Source: Taklimakanibacter deserti
GTDB lineage: Bacteria > Pseudomonadota > Alphaproteobacteria > Rhizobiales > Aestuariivirgaceae
DNA: 64,000 nucleotides
Reading direction: 5' to 3'
NCBI GenBank assembly: GCA_003574785.1
Contig: QORU01000012.1
Location: forward strand, 1-64,000
Shown: one piece after another, positions 8,487-18,114 of the stretch
Layout: each line of letters opens with the position of its first letter
Position numbering within the stretch: the first letter of the stretch is position 1
Notes under the pieces: generated by a model
Seen by the model: only the letters and a program-made list of their open reading frames with translations
The model's database searches: none
What the model was told of the DNA's origin: nothing
Program-made: the position numbers and the translations under genes

Positions 8487-9370
8487 TGGCCGGTACCGCG
8501 ACCGTCGACTGCGTGCTCGATGTCAGAGCCGAGCTCGGTGAGTGCCCGCTCTGGTGCGGGCAGGAGAATGCGCTCTACTGGGTCGACATCTATTCAGGGC
8601 GGCTCAACCGCTTCGATCCGGCGACGGGACAGAACCGCGTCTGGACCTTGCCCGAGCCGATCGGCTCCTTCGCGCTCGCGACCGACGGTGCCGTTCTCCT
8701 GGCGCTCAAATCCGGCCTGTGGCGCTATGATCTCACGACAGAAGAGCGCAAGCCGCTCGCGCAGCCGGAAGCGCATCTGCCCAATAATCGATTGAATGAC
8801 GGCCGCTGCGACCGCCAGGGGCGTTTCTGGATCGGCAGCATGCAGGACCCCGTCGATCCGGCGATGCCCCGGGGCGCGCTCTATCGCTTCGCTGCCGATC
8901 ATCGTTGCGTCCCGATGGTGGATGGGCTTTTCGTCGCCAATGGCCTCGCCTTCAGCCCCGACGGGCGCATCCTCTATCATTCCGACAGCTTCAAGGCGGT
9001 GCGCCGCATCTGGGCCTGGGATCTCGACATCGACGACGGCGTCATCAGCAACCGCCGGGTCTTCGTCGATACGGAAGGCATGCCGGGACGGCCCGATGGT
9101 GGGGCGGTCGACGCCGATGGCTGCTATTGGATGGCCGGCAATGACGGTTGGGAGATCGTGCGCTTCACGCCCTCTGGCAAGATCGACCGGCGCATCGCCT
9201 TGCCGGTCGCCAAGCCCAGCATGCTGGCTTTTGGCGGTCCGCGTCTCGATGTGATCTATGTGACCTCGATTCGGCCGTCATCCGGTCTGGAAGATCAGCC
9301 ATTGGCGGGCAGCCTGTTCGCCATTGAGGCGGGCGTCACCGGCCTGCCCGAGCCGCGCTATCGCGGGTGA
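8486..9370 (+). CDS. SMP-30/gluconolactonase/LRE family protein
   Basis: A 294-residue six-bladed beta-propeller of the SMP-30/gluconolactonase family, which hydrolyses aldonolactones or related cyclic esters using one divalent metal. The metal-site regions are present: LGECPLW near the N-terminus, NNRLNDGRCDRQGRFWIGSM, VANGLAFSPDG and GRPDGGAVDADGCYW. The ATG overlaps the ATPase stop (TGATG), so the start is well fixed. As last gene of the importer operon it suggests that the imported compound is a lactone or a sugar-derived acid, processed alongside the RraA-like and PLP enzymes. The substrate is unproven. Confidence 0.88.
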   Translation: MAGTATVDCVLDVRAELGECPLWCGQENALYWVDIYSGRLNRFDPATGQNRVWTLPEPIGSFALATDGAVLLALKSGLWRYDLTTEERKPLAQPEAHLPNNRLNDGRCDRQGRFWIGSMQDPVDPAMPRGALYRFAADHRCVPMVDGLFVANGLAFSPDGRILYHSDSFKAVRRIWAWDLDIDDGVISNRRVFVDTEGMPGRPDGGAVDADGCYWMAGNDGWEIVRFTPSGKIDRRIALPVAKPSMLAFGGPRLDVIYVTSIRPSSGLEDQPLAGSLFAIEAGVTGLPEPRYRG

Positions 9371-9406
9371 CCCCGCGTCTATCGGCCTGGGTAAACCTGG
9401 CCTCCG

Positions 9407-10747
9407 TCAGCGCCGGCCGGCGCCCGACACTTGCGACATCTGCTCGCCCGAATGACGGGCGAGGACGCGGCCGGCAAGATAGAGCGAGCCCGCGATCAGG
9501 ATGCGAGGGGCGGGCGTGATCTGGGCGGCCTGCTTGAGCGCTTCTTCCAGGCTCCCCGCTGTCTCGGCGCTGATCTGATGCTGCCGCGCGGTCTCGGCGA
9601 GTTCGCCCGCCGGTATGGCATTCTCTTCGTCCGGAATGGTGAGCGTCACCACGCGATGGACGATGCCGGCGAAGGGCGCGATGAAGTCGGAGGCGGCCTT
9701 GCTGTTGAGCATGCCCCAGATGAGGACGAGCGGGCGCGAGACGCGGTCATTGAGCTCGGAGAAAGCGCGCGCCAAGGCGCGGCCGGCGGAAGGGTTGTGC
9801 CCGCCATCGAGCCACAATTCGGAATCTTTCGGGATGAAGGACCACAATGCGCCCGGGCCTAAGCGCTGCATGCGGGCCGGCCAGGTGGCCGATTTGAGGC
9901 CCTGGGCGATGTGGTTTTCCCCGATCCGCCCGTCATCGAGGCTGCGCAGTGCGGCGACCGCGGTGCCGGCATTGTCGATCTGGTGGCGTCCCGGCAATTG
10001 CGGCAAGGGCAGATCGAGGAGCCCGCTTTCATCCTGATAGACGAGCCGGCCATGCTGCTCATAGGCCTGCCAGTCCTGATTGGCGATGAGGAGCGGCGCC
10101 CGCACCCTCTCGGCCGAGCGTTCGATCTCGGCCAGCGCCTCGTCGGGCTGCGGCGCCACGATCGCCGGCACGAAGGGCTTCAATATGCCGGCCTTCTCAT
10201 GCGCGATCTCGGTCAGCGTATTGCCGAGATACTGCTGATGGTCGTAGTCGATCGGGGTGATGACGCCGGCCACGGGCTTCGACACCACATTGGTGGCGTC
10301 GAGCCTGCCGCCAAGGCCCACTTCGAGCACGAGATAATCCGCCGGCGAGCGCGCGAAAGCGAGGAAGGCGGCAGCCGTGGTGATCTCGAAGAAGGTGATC
10401 GGCTCGCTTCCATTCGCCTCTTCGCATTCCTCGAGAAGAGAGTTGAGCCTGTCCTCGCCGATGAGCTCGGCGCCCCCCGGCTTGCCGAGCCGGATGCGCT
10501 CGTGGAATTTGACGAGATGCGGCGAGGTATAGCAATGGACCGACAGCCCTGCGGCCTCGATCGCCGCGCGCAAATAGGCGATGGTCGAGCCCTTGCCATT
10601 GGTGCCGGCGACATGGATGACGGGCGGCAGGTTCTCTTGCGGGTCGCCGAGCTTTTTAAGGATCCGCCACATGCGGTCCAGGCTCAGATCGATGATCTTC
10701 GGGTGAAGCGACAGCAGGCGCTTCAGGATGGCATCACTGACGGCCAT
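9407..10747 (-). CDS. folC: Folylpolyglutamate/dihydrofolate synthase
   Basis: A 446-residue bifunctional Mur-ligase-like enzyme. It joins dihydropteroate to glutamate and then extends folates with further glutamates in the cytoplasm. The P-loop HVAGTNGKGST is near residue 45, the family TSPHLVKFHERIRL block follows, and LDGGHNPSAGRAL marks the C-terminal glutamate-ligase domain. It is the last gene of the trpF-trpB-trpA-accD-folC series and sits four bases behind accD. Length and motifs are normal. It converges with the lactonase gene across a 36-base gap. Confidence 0.96.
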   Translation of the reverse strand: MAVSDAILKRLLSLHPKIIDLSLDRMWRILKKLGDPQENLPPVIHVAGTNGKGSTIAYLRAAIEAAGLSVHCYTSPHLVKFHERIRLGKPGGAELIGEDRLNSLLEECEEANGSEPITFFEITTAAAFLAFARSPADYLVLEVGLGGRLDATNVVSKPVAGVITPIDYDHQQYLGNTLTEIAHEKAGILKPFVPAIVAPQPDEALAEIERSAERVRAPLLIANQDWQAYEQHGRLVYQDESGLLDLPLPQLPGRHQIDNAGTAVAALRSLDDGRIGENHIAQGLKSATWPARMQRLGPGALWSFIPKDSELWLDGGHNPSAGRALARAFSELNDRVSRPLVLIWGMLNSKAASDFIAPFAGIVHRVVTLTIPDEENAIPAGELAETARQHQISAETAGSLEEALKQAAQITPAPRILIAGSLYLAGRVLARHSGEQMSQVSGAGRR

Positions 10748-10751
10748 GGAA

Positions 10752-11681
10752 TCAGCTGGTTGCAGGGACGAGCGCCGTGCCGCCGCCGTCGCCGTTCGCC
10801 TCGCCGTTGACGCTGTTCTTGAGGAAAGGCGGCGCCTTGGTGAGGAGCCGCGCCACGCGGCTCACCGTGTCGCGCAGCTGATGGCGATGCACCACCATGT
10901 CGACCATGCCGTGATCCTGCAGATATTCGGCACGCTGGAAGCCCTCGGGCAGCTTCTCGCGTATCGTCTGCTCGATGACGCGGGGACCGGCGAAACCGAT
11001 GAGTGCCCCGGGCTCGGCGATATGGACATCGCCCAGCATGGCATAGGAGGCGGTGACGCCGCCGGTCGTGGGATGGGTCAAGACCACGATATAGGGCAGC
11101 TTCTCCTCGCGCAGCTCCCTGACCGCGATGGTGGTGCGCGGCAATTGCATGAGCGAGAGGATGCCTTCCTGCATGCGCGCCCCGCCGGATGAGGCAAAGA
11201 GCACATAAGGCGTCTTCTTCTCGAGCGCTGAGCGCATCGAGGTGATGAGGCCTTCGCCCGCCGCCATGCCGAGCGATCCGCCCATGAAGGAGAAGTCCTG
11301 CACCGTCATGACGATCGGCAGCCCGTCGAGCGTGCCGGAGCCGGAAAGGACCGCATCCTCGGCCCCCGTCTTCTGCTTGGCTTCTTTCAACCGGTCGGTA
11401 TAGCGCCGCTCGTCGCGGAACTTCAACGGATCGAGCGGCACCTGCGGCAGGGCGATCGGCTCATAGCTGCCGCCGTCGAACATGGCTTTGAGCCGGACAT
11501 CGGGCGCCATGCGCATGTGATAGCCCGATCCCGGGATGACGAACTGGTTATTCTCGAGATCGCGATAGAAGACCATTTGCCCCGTCTCGGGACATTTGAC
11601 CCACATATTCTCCGGCGTCTCGCGCTTGGAGCCGAGCAGGCCCCTGATCTTGGGACGGACGAAATTCTTGATCCAGTTCAT
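10752..11681 (-). CDS. accD: Acetyl-CoA carboxylase carboxyltransferase subunit beta
   Basis: A 309-residue beta subunit of the carboxyltransferase that makes malonyl-CoA for fatty acid synthesis, partnering AccA. Core segments [31 protein letters not shown] and [21 protein letters not shown] are intact. The N-terminal zinc ribbon is eroded: only the first cysteine (WVKCPETG) remains, and the second CxxC is replaced by [12 protein letters not shown]. As I recall, that loss is standard in rhizobial AccD and supports the taxonomic placement. It lies four bases after trpA on the same strand. Confidence 0.96.
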   Translation of the reverse strand: MNWIKNFVRPKIRGLLGSKRETPENMWVKCPETGQMVFYRDLENNQFVIPGSGYHMRMAPDVRLKAMFDGGSYEPIALPQVPLDPLKFRDERRYTDRLKEAKQKTGAEDAVLSGSGTLDGLPIVMTVQDFSFMGGSLGMAAGEGLITSMRSALEKKTPYVLFASSGGARMQEGILSLMQLPRTTIAVRELREEKLPYIVVLTHPTTGGVTASYAMLGDVHIAEPGALIGFAGPRVIEQTIREKLPEGFQRAEYLQDHGMVDMVVHRHQLRDTVSRVARLLTKAPPFLKNSVNGEANGDGGGTALVPATS

Positions 11682-11685
11682 CTGG

Positions 11686-12504
11686 TCACCTCCGCACGCC
11701 CTGGGCGATCTCGCTCACCAGGGCATGCACGGCTTTCACGGTTTGGGGCGTCGGCTTGCCGGCGCTGTCGAGATTGTTCTTGACCGCATTGACGAGGGCC
11801 GAGCCCACCACGACGCCATCGGCGCTTTTGGCGATGCTGCGCGCCTGCTCGGCGGTCTTGACGCCGAAGCCGACGGCGATCGGCAGTTGCGTGTGGCCCT
11901 TGAGGCGGATGACGTTCTGCTCGACGCTCTTGAGATCGGGCGCCTTGGTGCCGGTGATGCCGAGCACCGAGACATAATAGACGAAGCCCGAAGTATTCTT
12001 GAGCACCGCCGGCGCCCTTTTGTCGTCGGTCGTCGGCGTGGCGAGGCGAATGAAATTGAGACCGGCCTTGATGGTCGGCAGGCACAATTCATCGTCCTCT
12101 TCGGGGGGCAGGTCGACGATGATGAGGCCGTCGATGCCCGCCGCCTTGGCGTCCTTGAGGAAGCGCTCGACGCCATAGATATAGATCGGATTGTAGTAGC
12201 CCATGAGTACGATGGGGGTCTGATCATCACCGGTGCGGAAGTCGCGCACCAGGCTCAGCGTCTTGATGAGCGTCTGCCCGGCCTTCAAGGCGCGCAAGCC
12301 CGCTTCCTGGATCGCCGGGCCGTCGGCCATGGGATCGGTGAAGGGCATGCCGAATTCGATGATATCGGCGCCGGCCTTGGGTAGGCCTTTGATGATCTGA
12401 AGCGAAGTCTCGTAATCGGGATCGCCCGCCGTCACGAAGGTGACGAGGGCGGCGCGGTTTTGGCGCTTCAGGTCGGCGAAGCGCTTGTCGATGCGTGTCG
12501 TCAC
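11686..12504 (-). CDS. trpA: Tryptophan synthase alpha chain
   Basis: A 272-residue TIM-barrel subunit that cleaves indole-3-glycerol phosphate to indole and passes indole to TrpB. Catalytic motifs [22 protein letters not shown] (the Glu) and [11 protein letters not shown] (the Asp) are present. The start is a GTG that overlaps the trpB stop (GTGA), giving [12 protein letters not shown]; the frame runs further upstream inside trpB, but only this start gives the family N-terminus. Tight coupling to trpB fits the obligate alpha-beta complex. Confidence 0.95.
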   Translation of the reverse strand: MTTRIDKRFADLKRQNRAALVTFVTAGDPDYETSLQIIKGLPKAGADIIEFGMPFTDPMADGPAIQEAGLRALKAGQTLIKTLSLVRDFRTGDDQTPIVLMGYYNPIYIYGVERFLKDAKAAGIDGLIIVDLPPEEDDELCLPTIKAGLNFIRLATPTTDDKRAPAVLKNTSGFVYYVSVLGITGTKAPDLKSVEQNVIRLKGHTQLPIAVGFGVKTAEQARSIAKSADGVVVGSALVNAVKNNLDSAGKPTPQTVKAVHALVSEIAQGVRR

Positions 12505-13718
12505 AGTTTCACCCCGAGATGATCGGCGACCGTGAAGATATCCTTGTCGCCGCGTCCCGACATGCAGATGACCATCAGATGGTCTTTCGGCTTCTCGGGC
12601 GCGATCTTCATCGCATGAGCGAGCGCATGCGAGGGCTCGAGCGCCGGGATGATGCCTTCGAGCTGGCAGCACAATTGGAAGGCTTCGAGCGCTTCCTTGT
12701 CGGTCGCCGACACATAGGTGACGCGCTTCAAGTCGTTGAGCCAGGCATGCTCGGGGCCGATGCCGGGGTAATCGAGACCGGCCGAGATCGAATGCGCCTC
12801 GGTGATCTGGCCGTCGTCATCCATCAATATGTAGGTGCGGTTGCCATGCAATACGCCGGGCCTGCCGCCGGTGATCGAGGCGGCATGCTTGCCGGATGCC
12901 AAGCCGCTGCCCGCCGCTTCGACGCCATAGATCTCGACCCCCGTGTCGTCGAGGAAGGGATGGAACAGGCCCATGGCATTGGAGCCGCCGCCGATCGCCG
13001 CGACGAGCGATGAAGGCAGGCGGCCTTCGCGCTGAAGCATCTGCTTCTTCGTCTCATTACCGATGACGCATTGGAAGTCGCGGACCATTTCGGGATAGGG
13101 ATGTGGTCCCGCCACCGTGCCGATGCAATAGAACGTGTCCTCGACATTGGCGACCCAGTCGCGCAAGGCCTCGTTGAGCGCATCCTTGAGCGTGCGCGAG
13201 CCGGAAAGGGCCGGCACCACTTCGGCGCCCAGGAGCTTCATGCGGAACACATTGGGCTTCTGCCGCTCGATATCGACCTCGCCCATATAGACGATGCATT
13301 TGAGGCCGAAGCGCGCGCAGGCGGTCGCCGTCGCGACGCCATGCTGGCCGGCCCCCGTCTCGGCGATGATGCGGGTCTTGCCCATGCGCCGCGCCAGCAG
13401 GATCTGGCCCATCACGTTGTTGATCTTATGCGCGCCGGTGTGGTTGAGCTCCTCGCGCTTGAAATAGATCTTGGCGCCGCCCAGATGCTCGGTCAGCCTC
13501 TCGGCGAAATAGAGCGGGCTCGGCCGTCCGACATAATGCTCCAGAAAGCCGTCGAGCTCGGCCTGGAAGGACGGGTCGGCCTTGGCTTCCTCATAGGCCT
13601 TCTCGAGGTCGAGGATGAGCGGCATGAGGGTTTCGGCGACGAAGCGGCCGCCATAGATGCCGAACAGTCCTTTTTCATCGGGACCAGTGCGATAGGAATT
13701 GGGCTGGATGACGTTCAT
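12501..13718 (-). CDS. trpB: Tryptophan synthase beta chain
   Basis: A 405-residue PLP enzyme that condenses indole with serine to give tryptophan. The cofactor lysine is in HTGAHKINN, the indole tunnel and catalytic Glu region in [12 protein letters not shown], and the phosphate loop in GGGSNAMG. Length is normal. It follows trpF by ten bases and overlaps trpA. No leader peptide or attenuator was seen ahead of trpF, so regulation of this cluster cannot be read here. Confidence 0.97.
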   Translation of the reverse strand: MNVIQPNSYRTGPDEKGLFGIYGGRFVAETLMPLILDLEKAYEEAKADPSFQAELDGFLEHYVGRPSPLYFAERLTEHLGGAKIYFKREELNHTGAHKINNVMGQILLARRMGKTRIIAETGAGQHGVATATACARFGLKCIVYMGEVDIERQKPNVFRMKLLGAEVVPALSGSRTLKDALNEALRDWVANVEDTFYCIGTVAGPHPYPEMVRDFQCVIGNETKKQMLQREGRLPSSLVAAIGGGSNAMGLFHPFLDDTGVEIYGVEAAGSGLASGKHAASITGGRPGVLHGNRTYILMDDDGQITEAHSISAGLDYPGIGPEHAWLNDLKRVTYVSATDKEALEAFQLCCQLEGIIPALEPSHALAHAMKIAPEKPKDHLMVICMSGRGDKDIFTVADHLGVKL

Positions 13719-13727
13719 GGGCTTTAT

Positions 13728-14378
13728 CTAGCGAGCCGCCTTGGCCGCCGCAATGAATTCCCGGATCAAGGCTATATCTTTGATTCCAGGCGATTTTTCG
13801 ACACCCGAGGACACGTCCACAATGGGCGCGCCGGTGACCCTGATCGCCTCGGCCACATTGCCGGGGTTGAGGCCGCCTGCGAGGAGAAAGCTCCGGGCGG
13901 CATTGCCCTGCCCGAGAAGCTTCCAGTCGAAGGCGATGCCGTTGCCGCCGGGCAGCGCGCCTTTCAGCGTTTCCGGCGCCTTGGCGTCATAGAGAATGAG
14001 GGCGGCTACCCCGTCAAATTCTCGGGCTTGCACGACATCCTCCAGGGTCTTGACCTTGATTGCCTTGATCACCGGCTTGCCGCTCCGCCTGCCGATCTCG
14101 GCGATGCGCTCGGGCGTTTCGCTGCCTTGCGCCTGGAAGAAATCGGGATCGACAACTCGCGCGATTTCATCGATCAGGCTGTCCTCGGCATCGACGATGA
14201 GGGTCACGATGCGGGCGCGGCCTCGGGCGAGCTTTGCCAGCTCCCCGGCCCTCGGCGGCGACACGTAGCGCGGGCTCTTGGGATAGAAGTTGAAGCCGAT
14301 GAAATCGGCGCCGCCATCGAGGGCCGCCATCACGGTCTCGGGCGTCGACAGGCCACAGATTTTGACATCGACGGACAT
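13728..14378 (-). CDS. trpF: Phosphoribosylanthranilate isomerase
   Basis: A 216-residue TIM-barrel isomerase of tryptophan synthesis, converting phosphoribosylanthranilate to the carboxyphenylamino-deoxyribulose phosphate. The start at 14378 gives MSVDVKICGLSTPETV with the catalytic Cys in KICG; an earlier in-frame ATG would add an unrelated Arg-rich tail. LVVDAED-like text is replaced here by TLIVDAEDS, and the phosphate-binding end LAGGLNPGNVAEAI is present. It is the first gene of the trpFBA-accD-folC series. Confidence 0.94.
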   Translation of the reverse strand: MSVDVKICGLSTPETVMAALDGGADFIGFNFYPKSPRYVSPPRAGELAKLARGRARIVTLIVDAEDSLIDEIARVVDPDFFQAQGSETPERIAEIGRRSGKPVIKAIKVKTLEDVVQAREFDGVAALILYDAKAPETLKGALPGGNGIAFDWKLLGQGNAARSFLLAGGLNPGNVAEAIRVTGAPIVDVSSGVEKSPGIKDIALIREFIAAAKAAR

Positions 14379-14477
14379 GGCCGGGGTTCTAGCACGGGGC
14401 GCCCGGCGGGAGTCAGGTTTATTGTACCCCACGGCGCGGCATTTGCCGGGCGCCGGGTGACGACCCGGCCGCCATCG

Positions 14478-14810
14478 CTATTCGGACTTCTTGATCACGC
14501 AAGTACTTCCACCACCTTGGCGGCACGAGCGCAACGCGGCCGCCTCGGCAGCTCCTTTCGATGGCGCACTCCATGCCGAGCCGCAACTTTGTGTCATGGA
14601 GGACGAAAACGCATTTGATACCGCAAAGGCCCTGTGCCTGGGCTTCTTCTCATATTGCCGCAGCAGCTTCTTGCATTCCTGGTTCCAGCTCGGAAGCGTC
14701 TGCGCCAGGCTTGGCTCGATGGGTAGCGCAACGAACAGGAGTCCGAGGCCCATGCCCAGTGCGGCGCCGGCCGCGCCTGATCGACTCAGATTTCGCCGTC
14801 GTGATGTCAT
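14478..14810 (-). CDS. Small secreted cysteine-containing protein
   Basis: A predicted 110-residue exported protein. The start at 14810 gives MTSRRRNLSRSG, a basic n-region, followed by a hydrophobic stretch (AALGMGLGLLFVALP) and a likely cleavage after SLAQ. The mature part has four cysteines, with a C-terminal pattern of SCGSAW, then AALRSC and STCVIKK. This resembles the DUF4189-like small periplasmic proteins common in rhizobia, where a Cys-Gly-(small)-Trp motif is followed by an Ala-rich helix and a Gly-Cys end. That family link is from memory and weak. It has no obvious operon partner and its function is unknown. Confidence 0.6.
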   Translation of the reverse strand: MTSRRRNLSRSGAAGAALGMGLGLLFVALPIEPSLAQTLPSWNQECKKLLRQYEKKPRHRAFAVSNAFSSSMTQSCGSAWSAPSKGAAEAAALRSCRQGGGSTCVIKKSE

Positions 14811-15124
14811 GGATGATGCCCTTTTGTGCGTGGGATTTGTCGGCTCGCCTGGACAGGCCAGCGGCCGCCATGGCAAGCATGAACGCTAACACCAATAAAA
14901 TTGGGCAAGTTTTGATAGGCCGTCTATGCTCGGGGAGATACCGGGATCAGGTCCTCAGGCCTGAAGCCCTCGGTGCATGATCCGGAACCATCCCCTCTCT
15001 TGGAGGGAAGATTACCTAAAGTCGAGTTCGTCGGATAGGGGGTCTCAGCCGCTGCCGCCGAAACCCTGTTCGGAGCGGACGCGATATAACGCCCAGCGAA
15101 TACCAGGCAGCCTTCGATCACTCC
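14811..15124. other. Noncoding gap between a small secreted gene and pyrF
   Basis: No gene can be supported here. A 65-codon minus-strand frame (14924-15121) has no family resemblance and a poor start context. Two small hairpins are visible: the palindrome TCAGGCCTGA around 14955, and CCCTC facing GAGGG around 14995-15005. A short structured RNA cannot be excluded, but none of the 4.5S, 6S or tmRNA hallmarks was recognised. Confidence 0.4.
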
Positions 15125-15838
15125 TTACCTGTCCGCTTCCTGCCGCATGAGCGTTGCAGCAATCGCGCGCGCCGCTTGGGCGGGATCGGCCGCACCGGTG
15201 ATAGGTCGGCCGATGACCAATATGTCGGCGCCGTCATCGAGCGCGGCGCGCGGTGTCGCAATGCGTTTCTGGTCCTGCACCTCCGCATCGGCGGGGCGGA
15301 TGCCGGGAACGACGGTAAGGAAGTCGCGTGTCGTTGCCGCCTTGACTTCGCGCACATCCTGCGGGCTGCAGACGACGCCGGCGAGGCCCGCCGCGCGTGC
15401 GAGTTTCGCGAGCGCCGCGGCATGGTCGCGGCCGCTGCGATCGACGGCAAATCCCGCCTGGTGGATATCGGCGTCGGAAAGGCTGGTCAGGATGGTGACG
15501 GCGATGAGGAGCGAGCGGCCGTCGACCGCTTCCGCCGCCGCCCGAAGCATATCGGCACCGCCGGTCGCATGCACATTGATGATCGCCGGCCTTGGCTCGA
15601 GCCGCATCAGCGAGCGCAGGCCCGCGGCGACCGTATTGGGAATGTCGTGGAGCTTGAGGTCGAGGAAGATCGGCAAGCCTTCCTTGGCGACCGTCTCATA
15701 GCCCTCAGGGCCATTGGCATAGAAGAATTCCATGCCGAGCTTGGCATAGCCGACATGGGGCTTGAGGTCGCGGGCAAGTTCGGCGGCGCGCGCGACGTCG
15801 GGTGTGTCGAGGGCGACGCAAATCGGGTTCTGGATCAT
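15125..15838 (-). CDS. pyrF: Orotidine 5'-phosphate decarboxylase
   Basis: A 237-residue barrel that decarboxylates OMP to UMP, the last step of pyrimidine synthesis. The start at 15838 gives MIQNPICVALDTPDVA, matching the family N-terminus. The signature IFLDLKLHDIPNTV carries the catalytic Asp-Lys-Asp set, and the phosphate loop reads DILVIGRPITGAADP. Upstream extension of the frame is proline-rich and not family-like. It is transcribed alone or with the downstream small secreted gene. Confidence 0.95.
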   Translation of the reverse strand: MIQNPICVALDTPDVARAAELARDLKPHVGYAKLGMEFFYANGPEGYETVAKEGLPIFLDLKLHDIPNTVAAGLRSLMRLEPRPAIINVHATGGADMLRAAAEAVDGRSLLIAVTILTSLSDADIHQAGFAVDRSGRDHAAALAKLARAAGLAGVVCSPQDVREVKAATTRDFLTVVPGIRPADAEVQDQKRIATPRAALDDGADILVIGRPITGAADPAQAARAIAATLMRQEADR

Positions 15839-15935
15839 GGCCGGGCCCCTTACTCCGAAACGGGGGGAGGTGCAAATCGGGATGAACACAGGGCCCGTCG
15901 CGACGACGAAGTGCTCGGTGGGTCGTGCCTGCCTC

Positions 15936-16739
15936 TCACTCACGGATGGTCTGCGTCACCCATTCGAGCTTTTGCTTGGTCCGCATAAGAACATCGGGAA
16001 ACACTTTCCGGACTTGCTTCTTGGACATGCCAGGCTTGATGGCCGGATCATAAAGCATGTTGGCGATATAGAGATCGAGTAGCGGTATCTGCGCAAAATA
16101 ACTGGTGTCGCTCATCAACGTCTTTGTCGATGCACGGCTGTCATTGATCGGACCTAGTGCCTGTATGAATTCCTCAAAGGCGCATTCCGTGTGGTTCTGG
16201 CTGTTCGTCAAGGCGAACAGGATGGTGGAACGTCGAATGCGGGAGCTGCTGCCGTAGTAATCGAGAAACACCGTACAGGGCAGACCCTTCATGAATCTGA
16301 GCTGCTCTCGCGATATGTCCTTGCCCCAAATTTCCTTCGCTTTCTTCGCCATTGCATTGTTGTCGGCAACCAGAAAAATGCGAATATCGGCGTTACCCAG
16401 CTTGTCAGCGGCGCTCAGGGGGACTGCAGGCATGATGAAAGTCAGGCTTTCGAGCATCATCTCCAGGGGCGTTATCAGCGCCTTGCCGTCGCTCTGCACA
16501 AAATATTTGATCGGCCTGGTGTATTTGCGAACGGTCCCGGAACGCAGCTTGCCGACTGTCGGATCTTCCGATCCGAAGACGGTGTCGTAGAAAACCTCAG
16601 CGATTTCGGCGTCAGTCAGCTGCTGATATCTGACCAGATTCTTCAAGGCAGCTGCGCCAGCAACAGCTGGCGACCACAGCATCAGAAGCAATGCGAGCCC
16701 GACAACTCGGCCACAGCCGGCCATGGCAGCTAGTTTCAT
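15936..16739 (-). CDS. DUF2927-like secreted protein
   Basis: A roughly 267-residue exported protein of unknown role. A signal peptide is read as MKLAAMAGCGRVVGLALLLMLW with cleavage after AGAA. The mature part resembles DUF2927 proteins of alphaproteobacteria: a long alpha/beta region, then CAFEEFIQALGPIND, where Cys and Glu residues are conserved, and a terminal LYDPAIKPGM segment. The start is set at 16739 because GGGA lies six bases ahead; an in-frame ATG two codons earlier is equally usable. The coding sequence is less GC-biased than its neighbours. No partner is evident; a cell-envelope role would be a guess. Confidence 0.7.
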   Translation of the reverse strand: MKLAAMAGCGRVVGLALLLMLWSPAVAGAAALKNLVRYQQLTDAEIAEVFYDTVFGSEDPTVGKLRSGTVRKYTRPIKYFVQSDGKALITPLEMMLESLTFIMPAVPLSAADKLGNADIRIFLVADNNAMAKKAKEIWGKDISREQLRFMKGLPCTVFLDYYGSSSRIRRSTILFALTNSQNHTECAFEEFIQALGPINDSRASTKTLMSDTSYFAQIPLLDLYIANMLYDPAIKPGMSKKQVRKVFPDVLMRTKQKLEWVTQTIRE

Positions 16740-16858
16740 GCGCATTCCCGGGAAAATGACCGAGGCAGATCCTGGAAGCGACATGGTACCTGCCCGTGGG
16801 GCAACTGGCAATCTTGTCAGCGTCTCTGCCCGGATCGCATCGGCAAACCGAGAAGCCC

Positions 16859-17779
16859 TCAGCTCCTCGAATAAACCAAGGTCGCGGCGGCGAGGTCCTC
16901 GATCGCCGTGCCGCAGGACTTGAACAGCGTGATCTCATCGCTGTTGCGCCGGCCCGCCGTCTTCCCGCGGCAGAGGCCGAAGAGATCGCCCTGGATATTT
17001 TCCATGCGGAACTTGCCTTCCTGCGCGGCCTGGAGAAGGTCGCCCGCCTCGGCCTCGGCCCCTTCCCTCGTGTCGACATAGACCCGGGCCCTGGCGATGA
17101 CCTCGCCGTCGGTCTCGCGCATTTGCGGCTTGAAGGCGCCGGCGAGATCGACATGGGTGCCGGGCTTGAGCCATTTTCCGCGCAGGATGGGTTCGCTCGA
17201 GGTCGTGGCGCAAGAGATGATGTCGGCCTCGCCCATGGCCTTTTCGAGATCCGTGACGATGCCGACCTTGAAACCGTCCTTGGCGAGCTCGGCCTTGAGG
17301 CCTTCCGCCTTGTGGGCTGAGCGGTTGTAGAGCAGCACCGTCCTGATCGGGCGCATGGCGGCATGGGCCCGCACGAAATGCGCAGCCAAAGCGCCGGTGC
17401 CGACCATCAGCATGGTCGAGGCGTCCTTGCGGGCGAGATAGTCGGCGGCAAGGGCGCTCGCCGCGGCGGTACGCCTTCGCGTGAGCTCGGTGCCGTCCAT
17501 CATGGCGACGGTGGCGCCCGTGCGGTTGTCGATCAGGAGATAGCTGGCGGTGATCGTCGGCAGCCCCTGGGCCGGGTTGTCGCTCTTGAACACCACGGTC
17601 TTGAGGCCGGTGAAGTCCTTCGACCAGGCCGGCATCAACAACAGGATCGCCACGTCGGATGTCTGATGCTGGTGGCGCACCGGGGTTTCGATGTCGTCGC
17701 GGAAACCCTGGCGCAGGGCTTCGACGATGTCGCGATAGGGGGCGGCTTGGGCGAGTTCGGAGGCGGAGATGATCTTCAT
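16859..17779 (-). CDS. Ornithine cyclodeaminase/mu-crystallin family protein
   Basis: A 306-residue NAD(P)-dependent enzyme of the OCD/mu-crystallin family. This covers ornithine cyclodeaminase, alanine dehydrogenase of the archaeal type and ketimine reductases for pyrroline- or piperideine-2-carboxylate. The Rossmann motif MLMVGTGALAAHFVRAH is clear, and LMPAW followed by KTVVFKSDNPAQGLP forms the substrate side. The start at 17779 overlaps the stop of the lapA-like gene (ATGA). Substrate cannot be told from sequence; a ketimine reductase for hydroxyproline or lysine breakdown is a common role in rhizobia. Confidence 0.85.
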   Translation of the reverse strand: MKIISASELAQAAPYRDIVEALRQGFRDDIETPVRHQHQTSDVAILLLMPAWSKDFTGLKTVVFKSDNPAQGLPTITASYLLIDNRTGATVAMMDGTELTRRRTAAASALAADYLARKDASTMLMVGTGALAAHFVRAHAAMRPIRTVLLYNRSAHKAEGLKAELAKDGFKVGIVTDLEKAMGEADIISCATTSSEPILRGKWLKPGTHVDLAGAFKPQMRETDGEVIARARVYVDTREGAEAEAGDLLQAAQEGKFRMENIQGDLFGLCRGKTAGRRNSDEITLFKSCGTAIEDLAAATLVYSRS

Positions 17780-18114
17780 GATGTCTGGTTGGGTATGCTC
17801 AATCGGTCCTGCTGCTCGCGCCGCAAGCGCTGGGCTTCGTCCTGGGCGCGCTGCAGGTCGACGCGCGCCTCCTTGGTGGCGCGCCGCCATTTGCCCTGAC
17901 CGAACCAGCAGGCGATCCAGCCGGCGATCATGCCGAAGAATATACCGATGAAGACCAGGGCCCAGAGCGGCATAAACATGGTGGCGAAGGGGCTGGTGCT
18001 CGAGAAGGGATCGAAGGAGATTTCGACCCACTGCCGGTTGGCCACGCAAAAGGCGATGACGATCACGGCGATCGGCAGCCCGATCGCCCAGTTGATGATT
18101 CGGCGAAAGGTCAC
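17776..18114 (-). CDS. LapA-domain membrane protein
   Basis: A 112-residue protein with two transmembrane segments (about residues 8-25 and 49-71) and a basic coiled-coil tail rich in Arg, Gln and Glu, ending PNQTS. This is the LapA/DUF1049 layout; in enterobacteria LapA works with LapB in controlling lipopolysaccharide assembly. No lapB is seen next to it. The gene overlaps both ihfB upstream and the OCD-family gene downstream by four bases, so all three are one translational chain. ihfB-lapA adjacency is common in proteobacteria. Confidence 0.85.
   Translation of the reverse strand: MTFRRIINWAIGLPIAVIVIAFCVANRQWVEISFDPFSSTSPFATMFMPLWALVFIGIFFGMIAGWIACWFGQGKWRRATKEARVDLQRAQDEAQRLRREQQDRLSIPNQTS

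Noticed and set aside
13071..14618. A 515-codon plus-strand frame across trpB and trpF
   Set aside because: Covers two certain minus-strand genes; sequence is low-complexity antisense text.
14924..15121. 65-codon minus-strand frame between pyrF and the small secreted gene
   Set aside because: No ribosome-binding site, no recognisable pattern, no compositional sign of coding; listed as a gap instead.
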